Origin: Chryseobacterium camelliae
Lineage (GTDB): Bacteria > Bacteroidota > Bacteroidia > Flavobacteriales > Weeksellaceae
Reading direction: 5' to 3'
Assembly: GCF_030818575.1 (NCBI RefSeq)
Contig: NZ_JAUTAL010000001.1
Location: 1,488,001-1,552,000, forward strand
DNA: 64,000 nucleotides
Part shown: positions 8,547-16,560 of the stretch, piece by piece
How the letters are laid out: each line of letters begins with the position of its first letter
Position numbering within the stretch: position 1 is the first letter of the stretch
Position numbers and translations under genes: made by a program
The notes under the pieces: generated by a model
Seen by the model: the letters and a program-made list of their open reading frames with translations, nothing else
Database searches by the model: none
Told to the model about the DNA's origin: nothing

Positions 8547-10028
8547 ATGGATAGTCCGGTTACCGTCCCTTATACCAGTTTCATTAATATAGACCGAAAA
8601 TCTAATGCTCCCGTATATATGCAGATCAGCAACCAGCTGATCAATGCCATTCAAAGAGGGATTCTCCCGGCCGGTACCAAACTTCCCGGTACACGTTCGA
8701 TGAGCCAGCTTCTTACGGTACATAGGAACACAATTGTTGCCGCTTATGATGAACTCCTGGCCCAGGGATGGATAGAAAGTGTGCCTAACAAAGGTACTTT
8801 CGTTCATGGAAGTGATCCGGAAACACAAAACCCCGACATAAATTTCCAAAAGAATGACCTTCAACGGTACCCTAAAACAACCGGGTTTACCTTTAAACAT
8901 TCAAGTATCCTGGATAACCCATTTGAAAAGTCGGGATGTGACTACATTTTCAATGATGGTATTCCGGACATCAGGCTGACACAGATCGACCAGCATTCCA
9001 GGATTTACAGCTCTATCCTCAAACGCAAAGCCCATAAAATCAACCAGTATAATCATGACGGGAGTGAATTCTTCAAAGAAAACCTGTCAAGATACCTCAA
9101 CCTTTCCAGGGGTCTTCCCATCAGTAAAAACAACCTGTTGATCACACGCAGTACAGAAATGAGCATCTATATCGCTTCTCAGATCCTGCTGGCTGAAGGT
9201 GATGTGGTACTCGTAGGGGAACTGAGTTATTTTTCTGTTAATATGATTTTCCAGCAGTCGAAAGTCGCCATACACCGTGTACCAGTGGACCGCGAAGGAA
9301 TTGATGTGGGGGCTGTACGAGAAATCTGCAGCAGGCAAAAAGTGCGGATGCTCTACCTGACGCCCCATCACCATTATCCAACCACAGTTACATTGAGCGC
9401 ACAGCGCAGGCTGGAGCTTCTCCGCCTTGCAGCAACTTACGGTTTCATAATTCTGGAAGACGATTACGATTATGATTTCCACTATGACAAATCCCCCATC
9501 CTGCCTCTGGCCAGTGCAGATACTTCCGGCATGGTCATTTACATCGGTTCATTCGGAAAATCTCTGGCACCAGGATTCCGTACGGGTTTCATCGTTGCAC
9601 CGGAAAACCTGATGGATGAAATGCGCAAATACTTGGGTATTATAGACCGACAGGGTGACATCCTGATGGAACAGGTTTTAGGCGAAATGATAGCCGAAGG
9701 TGAGATTCACCGATACCTGAAAAAATCGGTTAAAGTATACCGGGAAAGGAAGGAGGCATTCACTTTGCTGCTGGAAGAATATTTAGGAAATTATATTCAA
9801 TTTGAGCAGCCGTCCGGCGGATTAGCCATTTGGGCAGAATGGAAAGCCCCTGTTAACCTCATGCAGCTCAGCCGTCTTTGTGCACAGAATAATCTGTTTA
9901 TTCCCAAAACGCTGCTTTACCAGAACAGGAATCTCACCGCTATGCGATTAGGTTTCGGCAATCTTAATCAACAGGAGATGGAGCACAGCGTGAGGATACT
10001 CTCAGAATGTGCGGCAGACCTGATCTGA
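8547..10028 (+). CDS. MocR-type transcription regulator (GntR winged helix fused to aminotransferase-like domain)
   Basis: This 493-residue protein has an N-terminal GntR winged helix at about residues 15-90 (APVYMQISNQLINAI, LPGTRSMSQLL, VHRNTIVAAYDEL) and a fold-type I aminotransferase domain with the PLP lysine K338 in GSFGKSLAPGFR and LEDDYDYDF upstream. MocR proteins use PLP or a PLP adduct as effector and often control the gene transcribed away from them. Here that is the biotin operon, which contains two PLP enzymes, so control of biotin synthesis is a reasonable inference. PdxR-like control of vitamin B6 genes elsewhere is the main alternative. Confidence 0.92.
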   Translation: MDSPVTVPYTSFINIDRKSNAPVYMQISNQLINAIQRGILPAGTKLPGTRSMSQLLTVHRNTIVAAYDELLAQGWIESVPNKGTFVHGSDPETQNPDINFQKNDLQRYPKTTGFTFKHSSILDNPFEKSGCDYIFNDGIPDIRLTQIDQHSRIYSSILKRKAHKINQYNHDGSEFFKENLSRYLNLSRGLPISKNNLLITRSTEMSIYIASQILLAEGDVVLVGELSYFSVNMIFQQSKVAIHRVPVDREGIDVGAVREICSRQKVRMLYLTPHHHYPTTVTLSAQRRLELLRLAATYGFIILEDDYDYDFHYDKSPILPLASADTSGMVIYIGSFGKSLAPGFRTGFIVAPENLMDEMRKYLGIIDRQGDILMEQVLGEMIAEGEIHRYLKKSVKVYRERKEAFTLLLEEYLGNYIQFEQPSGGLAIWAEWKAPVNLMQLSRLCAQNNLFIPKTLLYQNRNLTAMRLGFGNLNQQEMEHSVRILSECAADLI

Positions 10029-10076
10029 CCAGCTTCAATAAATCTGTGCAGTTTGGCTACCACTCATATTTGTCTG

Positions 10077-10106
10077 AAAAAACTGCCTGATTAAAGAATC
10101 AGGCAG
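10077..10106 (-). terminator. Rho-independent terminator of the GNAT gene
   Basis: A perfect 10-bp stem, CTGCCTGATT / AATCAGGCAG (10083-10106), has an AAAG loop. On the minus strand it is followed by six Us (complement of 10077-10082). It lies between the convergent MocR and GNAT genes. Confidence 0.8.
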
Positions 10107-10131
10107 GTATATTTGATCTTAAATATAATAA

Positions 10132-10650
10132 TTATTCCAAGTTTTTTTTCATCATCAGGTCGGTCTGTTCATTATCTCCGAGCCTGAAGATATGTTTTTC
10201 AAATTCGTAAAAGCCATTTTTACGGTAAAAACTGAGTGCTTTGTGATTTTCTTCCCAGACACCCAGCCAGAGGTATGATTTCTGAAGCTCATGGGCAACA
10301 TCAAGCGCCTTTGCGTACAACAGCTGCCCTATCTTTTTGCCCTGATGGCTTTTTTTTACATAGATCCGTTCTATTTCCAGGGCTGCTCCGTCCTGAAGCT
10401 CAGTCTGGGCGGCCCCGGAATTCAGTTTGAGATATCCAACGGGATGGCCTTCTTCCCAGGCGATAAAAAAATGAGAATCAGGATTGCTGAGCTCGGAATG
10501 TATTTTTTCCGTAGCAAAGCTTTCTTCCAGATATTTTTTCATTTGTGCTTCATCATTGCTTTCTGAGAACGTTTCCGCAAAGGTCTGCCTTCCTGTCTGC
10601 TGTAAGATTTCGATATCTGCTACAGAAGCCTTCTTTATGATCACTGACAT
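10132..10650 (-). CDS. GNAT-family N-acetyltransferase (PaiA-like)
   Basis: This 172-residue protein has the GNAT fold: IERIYVKKSHQGKKIGQLL contains the acetyl-CoA loop QGKKIG (103-108), and NHKALSFYRKNGF is the usual motif B helix. The opening QTGRQTFAETF resembles the PaiA spermine/spermidine acetyltransferases, but the substrate cannot be read from sequence. The nucleosidase gene lies 11 bases upstream, so the two are probably co-transcribed. Confidence 0.9.
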   Translation of the reverse strand: MSVIIKKASVADIEILQQTGRQTFAETFSESNDEAQMKKYLEESFATEKIHSELSNPDSHFFIAWEEGHPVGYLKLNSGAAQTELQDGAALEIERIYVKKSHQGKKIGQLLYAKALDVAHELQKSYLWLGVWEENHKALSFYRKNGFYEFEKHIFRLGDNEQTDLMMKKNLE

Positions 10651-10661
10651 TACACGTTTAC

Positions 10662-11243
10662 TTAATCAAACAATATTTTTTTAAAAGCTACTGACGCCAA
10701 ATGTACCTGTACTGCCCAGTCTGTTGCGGCATCGCTTCCGGCATCATCAGAAATGTATTTCAGGCAGACAAAAGGGATATTGGCTTTCTGAGCAATCAGT
10801 GCAAGAGGATATGCTTCCATATCCACAATATTGTAAACGGTTTCGGCATAGTTCATCTCAAAACTGTCGCCGGTCCCGCAGATGCCCTGAGGCAGCCGAT
10901 CAACAGGCAGACCATATTCTAGAATAGGCGGAACTCCGGAGAGCGGTGTTTCATACAGGGCAAAGCCCAGCCCTCTTACATCCATATCCCGCTGGATGAA
11001 TTTTGTACAACAGACTACTTCTCCTTTATGGAAGCCTTTGCTGCCTGCCGAACCCAGATTGACAATCAGGGAAGGTTTCCTGCTATGAATCTTTTCGGTA
11101 AGGGCCATTGCTGCATTTACTTTTCCTATGCCTGTGATCAGTTTATGGGTATGGTCAAATTCTTTTCCGGCTTCAGAGTCCAGAGCAAAAACAAACAGGG
11201 TTTCCGAAACGGGAAAATGAAGATGTTCATTTATTCTTATCAT
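10662..11243 (-). CDS. MTA/SAH nucleosidase-like (purine nucleoside phosphorylase superfamily) protein
   Basis: At 193 residues this is shorter than typical MtnN (about 230). It keeps TGIGKVNAAMALT (37-49), NLGSAGSKGFHKGEVV, VDMEAYPLAL (E143 binds the ribose) and a catalytic Asp in ISDDAGSD (166-167). These indicate cleavage of a nucleoside N-glycosidic bond, possibly 5'-methylthioadenosine or S-adenosylhomocysteine. The shortened N-terminus leaves substrate choice open. It sits between the DsbA-like gene (11 bases upstream) and the GNAT gene. Confidence 0.82.
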   Translation of the reverse strand: MIRINEHLHFPVSETLFVFALDSEAGKEFDHTHKLITGIGKVNAAMALTEKIHSRKPSLIVNLGSAGSKGFHKGEVVCCTKFIQRDMDVRGLGFALYETPLSGVPPILEYGLPVDRLPQGICGTGDSFEMNYAETVYNIVDMEAYPLALIAQKANIPFVCLKYISDDAGSDAATDWAVQVHLASVAFKKILFD

Positions 11244-11254
11244 CGTACAAAATC

Positions 11255-11947
11255 TTACATACTACATTCATCAGTGTCACAGGTTCCGCCCTGTGCCGAA
11301 GGACTGCCGGATCCTGTTTCTTCATAGGTCTGCTGAAGGGCATCCTCAAAAAGGGCTGTCGGCTGGGCACCGGAAACTGCATATTTGCCATCCAGAATAA
11401 AGAAAGGAACGCCCCTTACATTATGGTGTTCCGCTTCCATTAAATCCTGATCTATTTGTTCGTCAAACTGATGGGATGTCACGGCTATTTTGGCTTCGTC
11501 CCTGTCGATACCTACCGATGATGCTATACTAAGGAGAACTTCCGTATCGGCAACATTTTTACCCTCCGTAAAATGAGCGCTGAACAGTGCTTCTTCCGTT
11601 TCAGATGAGCAGTGATACTTTTTTGATAAATGCAGCAGCCTGTGTGCAGGATACGTATTGGTAATCTGAACATCGTTGAAGTTAAAATCGATCCCTGCAT
11701 TTTTACCGGCCTGGGTTACCTGGGAAATCATCTGCTCGGCCTGCGCTTCGGCAAAACCTTTTTTCTGTTTAAAATAATCAAGTGTGCTGATGGTTTTTGC
11801 GGGATCTAAAGTCCGGTCCAACTGGAAACTCTTCCACTCCACATCAACCTCATCTCTGAACGGCAGTTTTTCCAGTGCCGCTTCAAAATTCTTTTTACCG
11901 ATGTAGCAAAACGGGCACATCACATCAGACCAGATCTCTATTTTCAT
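11255..11947 (-). CDS. DsbA-family FrnE-like oxidoreductase
   Basis: This 230-residue cytoplasmic protein has a thioredoxin-fold CPFC (residues 11-14) in SDVMCPFCYIGKKN and the cis-proline region RGVPFFILDGKYAVSGAQ. It ends in CDTDECSM, a C-x4-C pair (C223, C228). FrnE of Deinococcus likewise has a second C-terminal cysteine pair that exchanges disulfides with the first. No signal peptide is present, so it probably acts on thiols in the cytoplasm under oxidative stress. It heads a three-gene run with the nucleosidase and GNAT genes. Confidence 0.92.
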   Translation of the reverse strand: MKIEIWSDVMCPFCYIGKKNFEAALEKLPFRDEVDVEWKSFQLDRTLDPAKTISTLDYFKQKKGFAEAQAEQMISQVTQAGKNAGIDFNFNDVQITNTYPAHRLLHLSKKYHCSSETEEALFSAHFTEGKNVADTEVLLSIASSVGIDRDEAKIAVTSHQFDEQIDQDLMEAEHHNVRGVPFFILDGKYAVSGAQPTALFEDALQQTYEETGSGSPSAQGGTCDTDECSM

Positions 11948-12065
11948 GCCATGATATCATTATTTAAAATATCAAATTTAGCCCAAAAATTCCATACCTG
12001 CGAATGATATTGTAATTGTTATCCGATGTTCACTTCCTATAAAACAGCCTTTAATAAGTGAAAAC

Positions 12066-12100
12066 GGCAGCACAAATCCGTATTAAGGATTTATGCTGCC
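12066..12100 (-). terminator. Terminator of the HTH regulator gene
   Basis: GGCAGCACAAATCC pairs with GGATTTATGCTGCC (14 bp, one mismatch) around a 7-base loop. On the minus strand a short U run follows (complement of 12061-12064). It lies 45 bases past the stop of the regulator gene. Confidence 0.7.
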
Positions 12101-12144
12101 TTCTTTATCTGACATTCAGGACAGTGTCCCGGGATTATAATGAA

Positions 12145-12594
12145 CTATAAATCGTTAAACCATTTGTAAATATCCATTTCCGAAGGAATAGAAAGTTTTT
12201 TTCTCAGCCTGTTCTTACGGTTCTGGATGGCTTTAGGAGTTACAAATGTATAGGTCGCTATTTCCTTTGTCGTTAAATTTAACTTCAGGTAGATACAGAA
12301 AATAAGTTCAGAATTCTTAAGATTAGGCTGTATAACAGATATTTTTTTGAAAAAATCTGGATAAACCAATCTGAATTTATTCAAAAGGCGTGGGGAATTG
12401 TCCTTGGCCAGTGTAATAATTTCATCTTGAACAAAAATTTTCTGGTTTAAATCTTCCAAACTGAATTCAGGTTTTTCGTTTTTCATAATGTTTTTCTCAT
12501 CTCTACTAGTTCTCGCAGTTTTATCCTCTAAAATAAATCCGCTTTTCTCTTGATACCTCTTCTGTTTCTTCATGAATACAGGCAAGGGGTACAT
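12145..12594 (-). CDS. Short LuxR-type helix-turn-helix protein
   Basis: The frame codes 149 residues from the Met at 12594; the Met at 12486 (MKNEKPEFSLEDLN) is an equally plausible start and gives about 113. The C-terminal part, LNLTTKEIATYTFVTPKAIQ followed by a basic NRKNRLRKKL helix, is a LuxR-like DNA-binding domain of the kind seen at the end of flavobacterial TPR regulators. No sensor domain precedes it. Its target is unknown. Confidence 0.75.
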   Translation of the reverse strand: MYPLPVFMKKQKRYQEKSGFILEDKTARTSRDEKNIMKNEKPEFSLEDLNQKIFVQDEIITLAKDNSPRLLNKFRLVYPDFFKKISVIQPNLKNSELIFCIYLKLNLTTKEIATYTFVTPKAIQNRKNRLRKKLSIPSEMDIYKWFNDL

Positions 12595-12600
12595 ACTTCA

Positions 12601-13120
12601 TCTGACATTAATTTCACATTCTATCACTATTAGTTTCTTTATCTGTTATTGAAGCTAACTCCTCTCTGGAATGAAAATTCCGGAATTATAAGTGAAGACA
12701 AAGAAAAAAAAAATGATTAGATTTTTGTTAAATTAAAATACCACATAGGTACCACGCGTCCTGTCGAAACCTCACAATTCTTTAATTTTGATGATTTTTT
12801 AGCATGTGACAGTCATTATTTTTTTAATTATACAAATGTATTTTAATCGGAGTTTATTTTTTATGATTATGATCAATGTTTATTAATTTGTTAAATATAT
12901 ACACGAAATTCATTAAAAAAATTCATAACATCATATTTTGTGGTAGATTTGTGGTATGCTTTTTTATGGTTATTATTGTAAAATGTTATTTCTTTATTAT
13001 TAGGTTCTGAAACGTATCCTGCTGAACAACCTTTTTTATCAGTTGTAATCGGGAAAGTTAAGAAAAAGTACACATCAAACCCATATTAATAGTAAAAACA
13101 ATAACCAATCATAACTCATT
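12601..13120. other. AT-rich intergenic stretch without a supported gene
   Basis: About 520 very AT-rich bases lie between the divergent HTH gene and the PPC-domain gene. I see no convincing promoter pair, structured RNA or tRNA. A minus-strand open frame at 12891-13073 lacks an ATG and has no recognised relatives. The stretch may be long regulatory DNA or the trace of a decayed gene. Confidence 0.5.
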
Positions 13121-13555
13121 ATGGACATTCACCTATTACATACCAGTTTCTGGACGGCTCAAAAAATCGAAAGCACTTATATCCTCAGTATAAAAGATAA
13201 CATCAGCATTATTGCTGCATTTAAAGATTTTATGATCCGCCAAAAGATTCATTCCGGCTGTATTTCGGGTATGGGCCTGGTTAAGGAGGCCCGTTTGCGC
13301 TTACATGATCCATTTTCAAAAAAGGCTATTGATGCGGCTACAAAAGATATCATGGAAGTTCCCGAAATTTCCGGTACCATCAATCATAATGGAGAATCAG
13401 CAGAAATTCACCTGAATGCGAGGCTTACCTCAAATGACACCAGCCTTTCCGGCCGCCTTATTGATGCCAAAGTATATGACAAAATGGAATTTATCATTCA
13501 TCCTCCTAAAACCGTTATTACTATCTTTGACGACGGCGATCCGTTCTGCAACTGA
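13121..13555 (+). CDS. PPC/DUF296 domain protein
   Basis: This 144-residue protein has the layout of the PPC (DUF296) domain: a strand with YILSIKDNISIIAAFKDF, the glycine turn HSGCISGMGLVKEARLR, the EVPEISGTI segment, a histidine-containing strand (AEIHLNARL), and a final LSGRLIDAKVYDKMEFII. Bacterial single-domain PPC proteins form trimers of poorly known role. The match is partial, since the usual HxH metal pair is reduced to one His. The 3-hydroxyisobutyrate dehydrogenase-like gene follows after 123 bases. Confidence 0.7.
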   Translation: MDIHLLHTSFWTAQKIESTYILSIKDNISIIAAFKDFMIRQKIHSGCISGMGLVKEARLRLHDPFSKKAIDAATKDIMEVPEISGTINHNGESAEIHLNARLTSNDTSLSGRLIDAKVYDKMEFIIHPPKTVITIFDDGDPFCN

Positions 13556-13678
13556 TCTTTCGGCAGCCTTTACGCTAACTTACCTGTTTCATATATTAAA
13601 ATAATACTAATTTTCACCCTCCCGTTTGGTTATCTGTATGTTAATTTTTAACTTGAAGAGGATTTAAAAAAGTGAAAT

Positions 13679-14521
13679 ATGGAAAAGTTAGGATTTATAG
13701 GATTAGGGAATATGGGGTATCCAATGGCAAAAAACCTGGAAAAAGCAGGATTTCAGCTATCGGTATACAACAGGACACCGGAAAAGGCAGATGATTTCAA
13801 GGCACAGTCCAGGGTGTGCAGCAGTATTGCAGACCTGGTTGAGAACAGTGATATTGTTTTTACTATGCTCACCAACGATGATGCCCTGAAGGCGGTCTAT
13901 GAAGAAATACTTTCCCTGAATGTTACAGGAAAGCTTTTCGTGGATATGAGTACCGTATCCCTGGAAGCAACAGCCCACACAGCAGCTGCCGTTATTGTGA
14001 AGGAAGCCTCTTTTATAGACGCTCCGGTAGCAGGAAGTACCAAACCTGCGGCAGAAGGTACTCTGATCATAATGGCTGGCGGTGAAGAAAAAGATCTTCA
14101 GCGGGCAGAACCTTACCTTCAGAAAATGGGGAAACTCATTAAGCATCTTGGTGAAAACGGTAAAGGCATTGCTGCCAAGCTGTCTGTCAATTACTTTATA
14201 TCAGCGATTTATCAGGGATTGGCAGAAACGGTTTTGTTATCGGAACGCTTAGGGCTGGACCGAAAAGATATGCTTGAAATTATTAATGAAAGTGCCAGCG
14301 GAAGCGGAGCAACGAAAGTAAAAACCCCTTTGCTTACTGAAGATAATTACAAGCCGGCATTTGCCCTGGACCTGATGTTAAAGGATGTTCTGCTCGCCCG
14401 TAAAGCAGGTGCTGATTATCCCCTGTCAGAGACACTGATTAAAACCTACCAGTCAGCGCATGATGCCGGTTTCGGGAAGGATGATGTCATTGGCATTATC
14501 AATTATCTTAAAACACTTTAA
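13679..14521 (+). CDS. NAD(P)-dependent oxidoreductase, 3-hydroxyisobutyrate dehydrogenase family
   Basis: This 280-residue beta-hydroxyacid dehydrogenase has the Rossmann loop GFIGLGNMGYPMAKNL at residues 5-20, NRT after strand 2, the substrate motif DAPVAGSTKPAAEG (114-127), the catalytic lysine K167 and N171 in AAKLSVNYF, and a C-terminal helical domain with LMLKDVLLA. It could reduce succinate semialdehyde, glyoxylate or a related short semialdehyde; sequence alone does not decide. A cupin gene follows 41 bases downstream. Confidence 0.92.
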   Translation: MEKLGFIGLGNMGYPMAKNLEKAGFQLSVYNRTPEKADDFKAQSRVCSSIADLVENSDIVFTMLTNDDALKAVYEEILSLNVTGKLFVDMSTVSLEATAHTAAAVIVKEASFIDAPVAGSTKPAAEGTLIIMAGGEEKDLQRAEPYLQKMGKLIKHLGENGKGIAAKLSVNYFISAIYQGLAETVLLSERLGLDRKDMLEIINESASGSGATKVKTPLLTEDNYKPAFALDLMLKDVLLARKAGADYPLSETLIKTYQSAHDAGFGKDDVIGIINYLKTL

Positions 14522-14562
14522 AGGCTTCGGAACTCAGCTATGTACAATCAAATCCACTTCAC

Positions 14563-15078
14563 ATGAGACCTCAAAGCATTTCTCCTGAGACCTATATATT
14601 TAGGGATGACGGAAAGATCCCTAACAGCAACTATCCGATTCTGGTGTACCGAAATGTTTTTTCCGGTCGTGGAACAGAGGGTGCCCTTTGGCTGGAACAC
14701 CTTTTCAAAGAAAACGGATGGCATAATTTCTGGAAGTGGACCATCTACTCTTTCCATCATTACCATAGCAATACCCATGAAGTCCTGGGTGTTTTTCAGG
14801 GATCGGCAGAAATATGCCTTGGCGGCCCTACGGGGAAAAAGATCATGATTGAAGCGGGAGATATCCTTGTTATTCCGGCCGGTGTTGCCCACAAATGCAT
14901 TTCCTCGTCTGATGGTTTTACTGTAGTGGGTGCTTATCCTGAAGGTAAAAGTCCTGATTTGATCAGGGCTGAAGAATCCAATCATGATACGGCAGTACTG
15001 CGTATACAGCAGGTTACCGTTCCCGAACAGGACCCGGTACTTGGAAATGCAGGAGGATTACTTAAACTTTGGATATAA
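14563..15078 (+). CDS. Cupin-domain protein (YjlB-like)
   Basis: At 171 residues this resembles B. subtilis YjlB. The two cupin motifs are visible: FHHYHSNTHEVLGVFQG (three His and one Glu for metal) and AGDILVIPAGVAHKCI. It is probably a small metal-binding isomerase or sensor-type protein of unknown substrate. It lies between the dehydrogenase and DoxX genes and probably belongs to the same transcript. Confidence 0.85.
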   Translation: MRPQSISPETYIFRDDGKIPNSNYPILVYRNVFSGRGTEGALWLEHLFKENGWHNFWKWTIYSFHHYHSNTHEVLGVFQGSAEICLGGPTGKKIMIEAGDILVIPAGVAHKCISSSDGFTVVGAYPEGKSPDLIRAEESNHDTAVLRIQQVTVPEQDPVLGNAGGLLKLWI

Positions 15079-15085
15079 CTTAAAT

Positions 15086-15484
15086 ATGAAAGATTTTAAA
15101 ACAGCTTTTTTCTTTTTGCGCCTTCCCATTGCTGTATCACTGGCAGGCCATGGACTGGTACGGCTCCCGAAGCTTCAGGCTTTCAGCGACTGGATGGTGA
15201 AGACCATGGAAAAATCTGCCCTACCAGAGGTTGTGATTGTCCCTTTTAGCTATTTTCTCCCTGTTGCAGAAGCAGCCATCGGTATCTTACTGCTAACTGG
15301 GTACAAAAGCAAACTGGCGATCTACTCAGGCCTGGTACTCATGAGTATGCTGATTATGGGAAGCTGTTCCATAGAAAACTGGACCGCCATAGAAGCACAG
15401 CTGCTGCATTCAGCTTACCTGGCGGGTTTATTCTGGTTTTTCATCAGGTATTCAGGTGAAACAACAGATAAAATTTCTACCTGA
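15086..15484 (+). CDS. DoxX-like membrane protein
   Basis: A 132-residue membrane protein with four predicted helices and the DoxX-type opening RLPIAVSLAGHGLVRLPKL, then FLPVAEAAIGILLLTGY. The ATG at 15086 is chosen because it begins the hydrophobic domain 7 bases after the cupin gene; a longer in-frame start at 14984 would overlap the cupin gene extensively. DoxX-like proteins are linked to respiratory or thiosulfate redox systems, but no specific role can be assigned here. Confidence 0.82.
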   Translation: MKDFKTAFFFLRLPIAVSLAGHGLVRLPKLQAFSDWMVKTMEKSALPEVVIVPFSYFLPVAEAAIGILLLTGYKSKLAIYSGLVLMSMLIMGSCSIENWTAIEAQLLHSAYLAGLFWFFIRYSGETTDKIST

Positions 15485-15492
15485 TTATATCG

Positions 15493-16560
15493 ATGGTTAG
15501 GTTTTTGAAGCATCATACTAAAATCAATGATACCTTGAAACTGATCACTTTTACCAATAAAGGCATTTACTGTCCGAAAGGGAAATTCTATATCGATCCC
15601 TGGAGGCCGGTAGACTTTGCTGTGATAACGCACGGACATGCCGACCATGCTCGTTGGGGAATGAAAAAGTACCTCTGCCACCACTTTACCAAGCCGATCC
15701 TCCATCAGCGGATCAGTCCGGATATAGTATGCCAGAGCGTAGAATATGGTGAAGTTATCAATATCAATGGGGTAAAAGTGTCGCTTCATCCTGCGGGTCA
15801 CATTATTGGTTCTGCCCAGATACGGCTGGAATACAAAGGCTATGTAAGTGTCATTTCCGGAGATTATAAAGTACAGGAAGACGGGTTGAGCACACCATTT
15901 GAACTGGTAAAATGCAATGAATTCGTTTCTGAGAGTACTTTCGGATTGCCGATCTATAATTGGCTTGAGGTGGATGATCTTAATAAAAAGCTCCAGAGTT
16001 GGGTGCTGAAAAACAAAGAGAACGGAAAAACTTCTGTATTTGTGGGGTATTCCCTGGGAAAGGCACAAAGGATCATGAAAGCGGTGGAAGAATTAGGCAA
16101 GATCCATGTACACTACTCTATCGGTAAACTAAACGAAGCTTTTGAGACTGTTGGGATCGATCTACCCGAATATGAAATTCCAGATTTCAGGGAAAGTGTG
16201 AAACATCTTCTGGGAGAGATCGTCATTGTTCCGCCCGCTTTGCTTGATAGCAATGTGATAAAAAAAATCCCGGAGGCAGCCACGGCAATCTGTTCCGGAT
16301 GGATGCAGGTACGAGGAGCCAGAAGATGGCGCAGTGCAGATGCCGGTTTCCCGATGAGCGACCATGCCGACTGGAAAGGGCTTTTGCAGGCTATCAAAGC
16401 AACAGAAGCCGAGATTGTCCACGTAACCCACGGACAAACGGAAGTATTTTCAAAATACCTGAATGAAATCGGAATCAAAGCAGATGTGGTGGAAACCTTA
16501 TATGGCGATGATGATGAGGAAGAAGCAGAAATCTCTGAAACCCAAAAGGAACAGCCATGA
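15493..16560 (+). CDS. Ligase-associated DNA exonuclease (metallo-beta-lactamase fold)
   Basis: This 355-residue protein has the metal site THGHADHARWG (residues 46-56), HPAGHIIGSAQIRL and SGDYKVQEDG, and a later SDHADWKGLL segment, as in the beta-CASP/SNM1-like exonucleases of LIG repair cassettes. It is the first of four genes that always travel together (exonuclease, ATP-dependent ligase, helicase, PdeM) and overlaps the ligase start by 4 bases (ATGA). It probably trims DNA ends before ligation in the cytoplasm. The C-terminus is acidic (DDDEEEAE). Confidence 0.95.
   Translation: MVRFLKHHTKINDTLKLITFTNKGIYCPKGKFYIDPWRPVDFAVITHGHADHARWGMKKYLCHHFTKPILHQRISPDIVCQSVEYGEVININGVKVSLHPAGHIIGSAQIRLEYKGYVSVISGDYKVQEDGLSTPFELVKCNEFVSESTFGLPIYNWLEVDDLNKKLQSWVLKNKENGKTSVFVGYSLGKAQRIMKAVEELGKIHVHYSIGKLNEAFETVGIDLPEYEIPDFRESVKHLLGEIVIVPPALLDSNVIKKIPEAATAICSGWMQVRGARRWRSADAGFPMSDHADWKGLLQAIKATEAEIVHVTHGQTEVFSKYLNEIGIKADVVETLYGDDDEEEAEISETQKEQP

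Noticed and set aside
8487..8900. 137-codon frame antisense to the MocR gene
   Set aside because: It covers the conserved GntR domain on the other strand and shows no coding features of its own.
12891..13073. 60-codon minus-strand open frame in an AT-rich gap
   Set aside because: It begins with GTG after a nearby stop, has no ATG, no recognisable relatives and no coupled neighbour; it could be a gene remnant but support is too weak.
14984..15085. Longer start for the DoxX-like gene
   Set aside because: It would overlap most of the cupin C-terminus and add polar residues before the first membrane helix.
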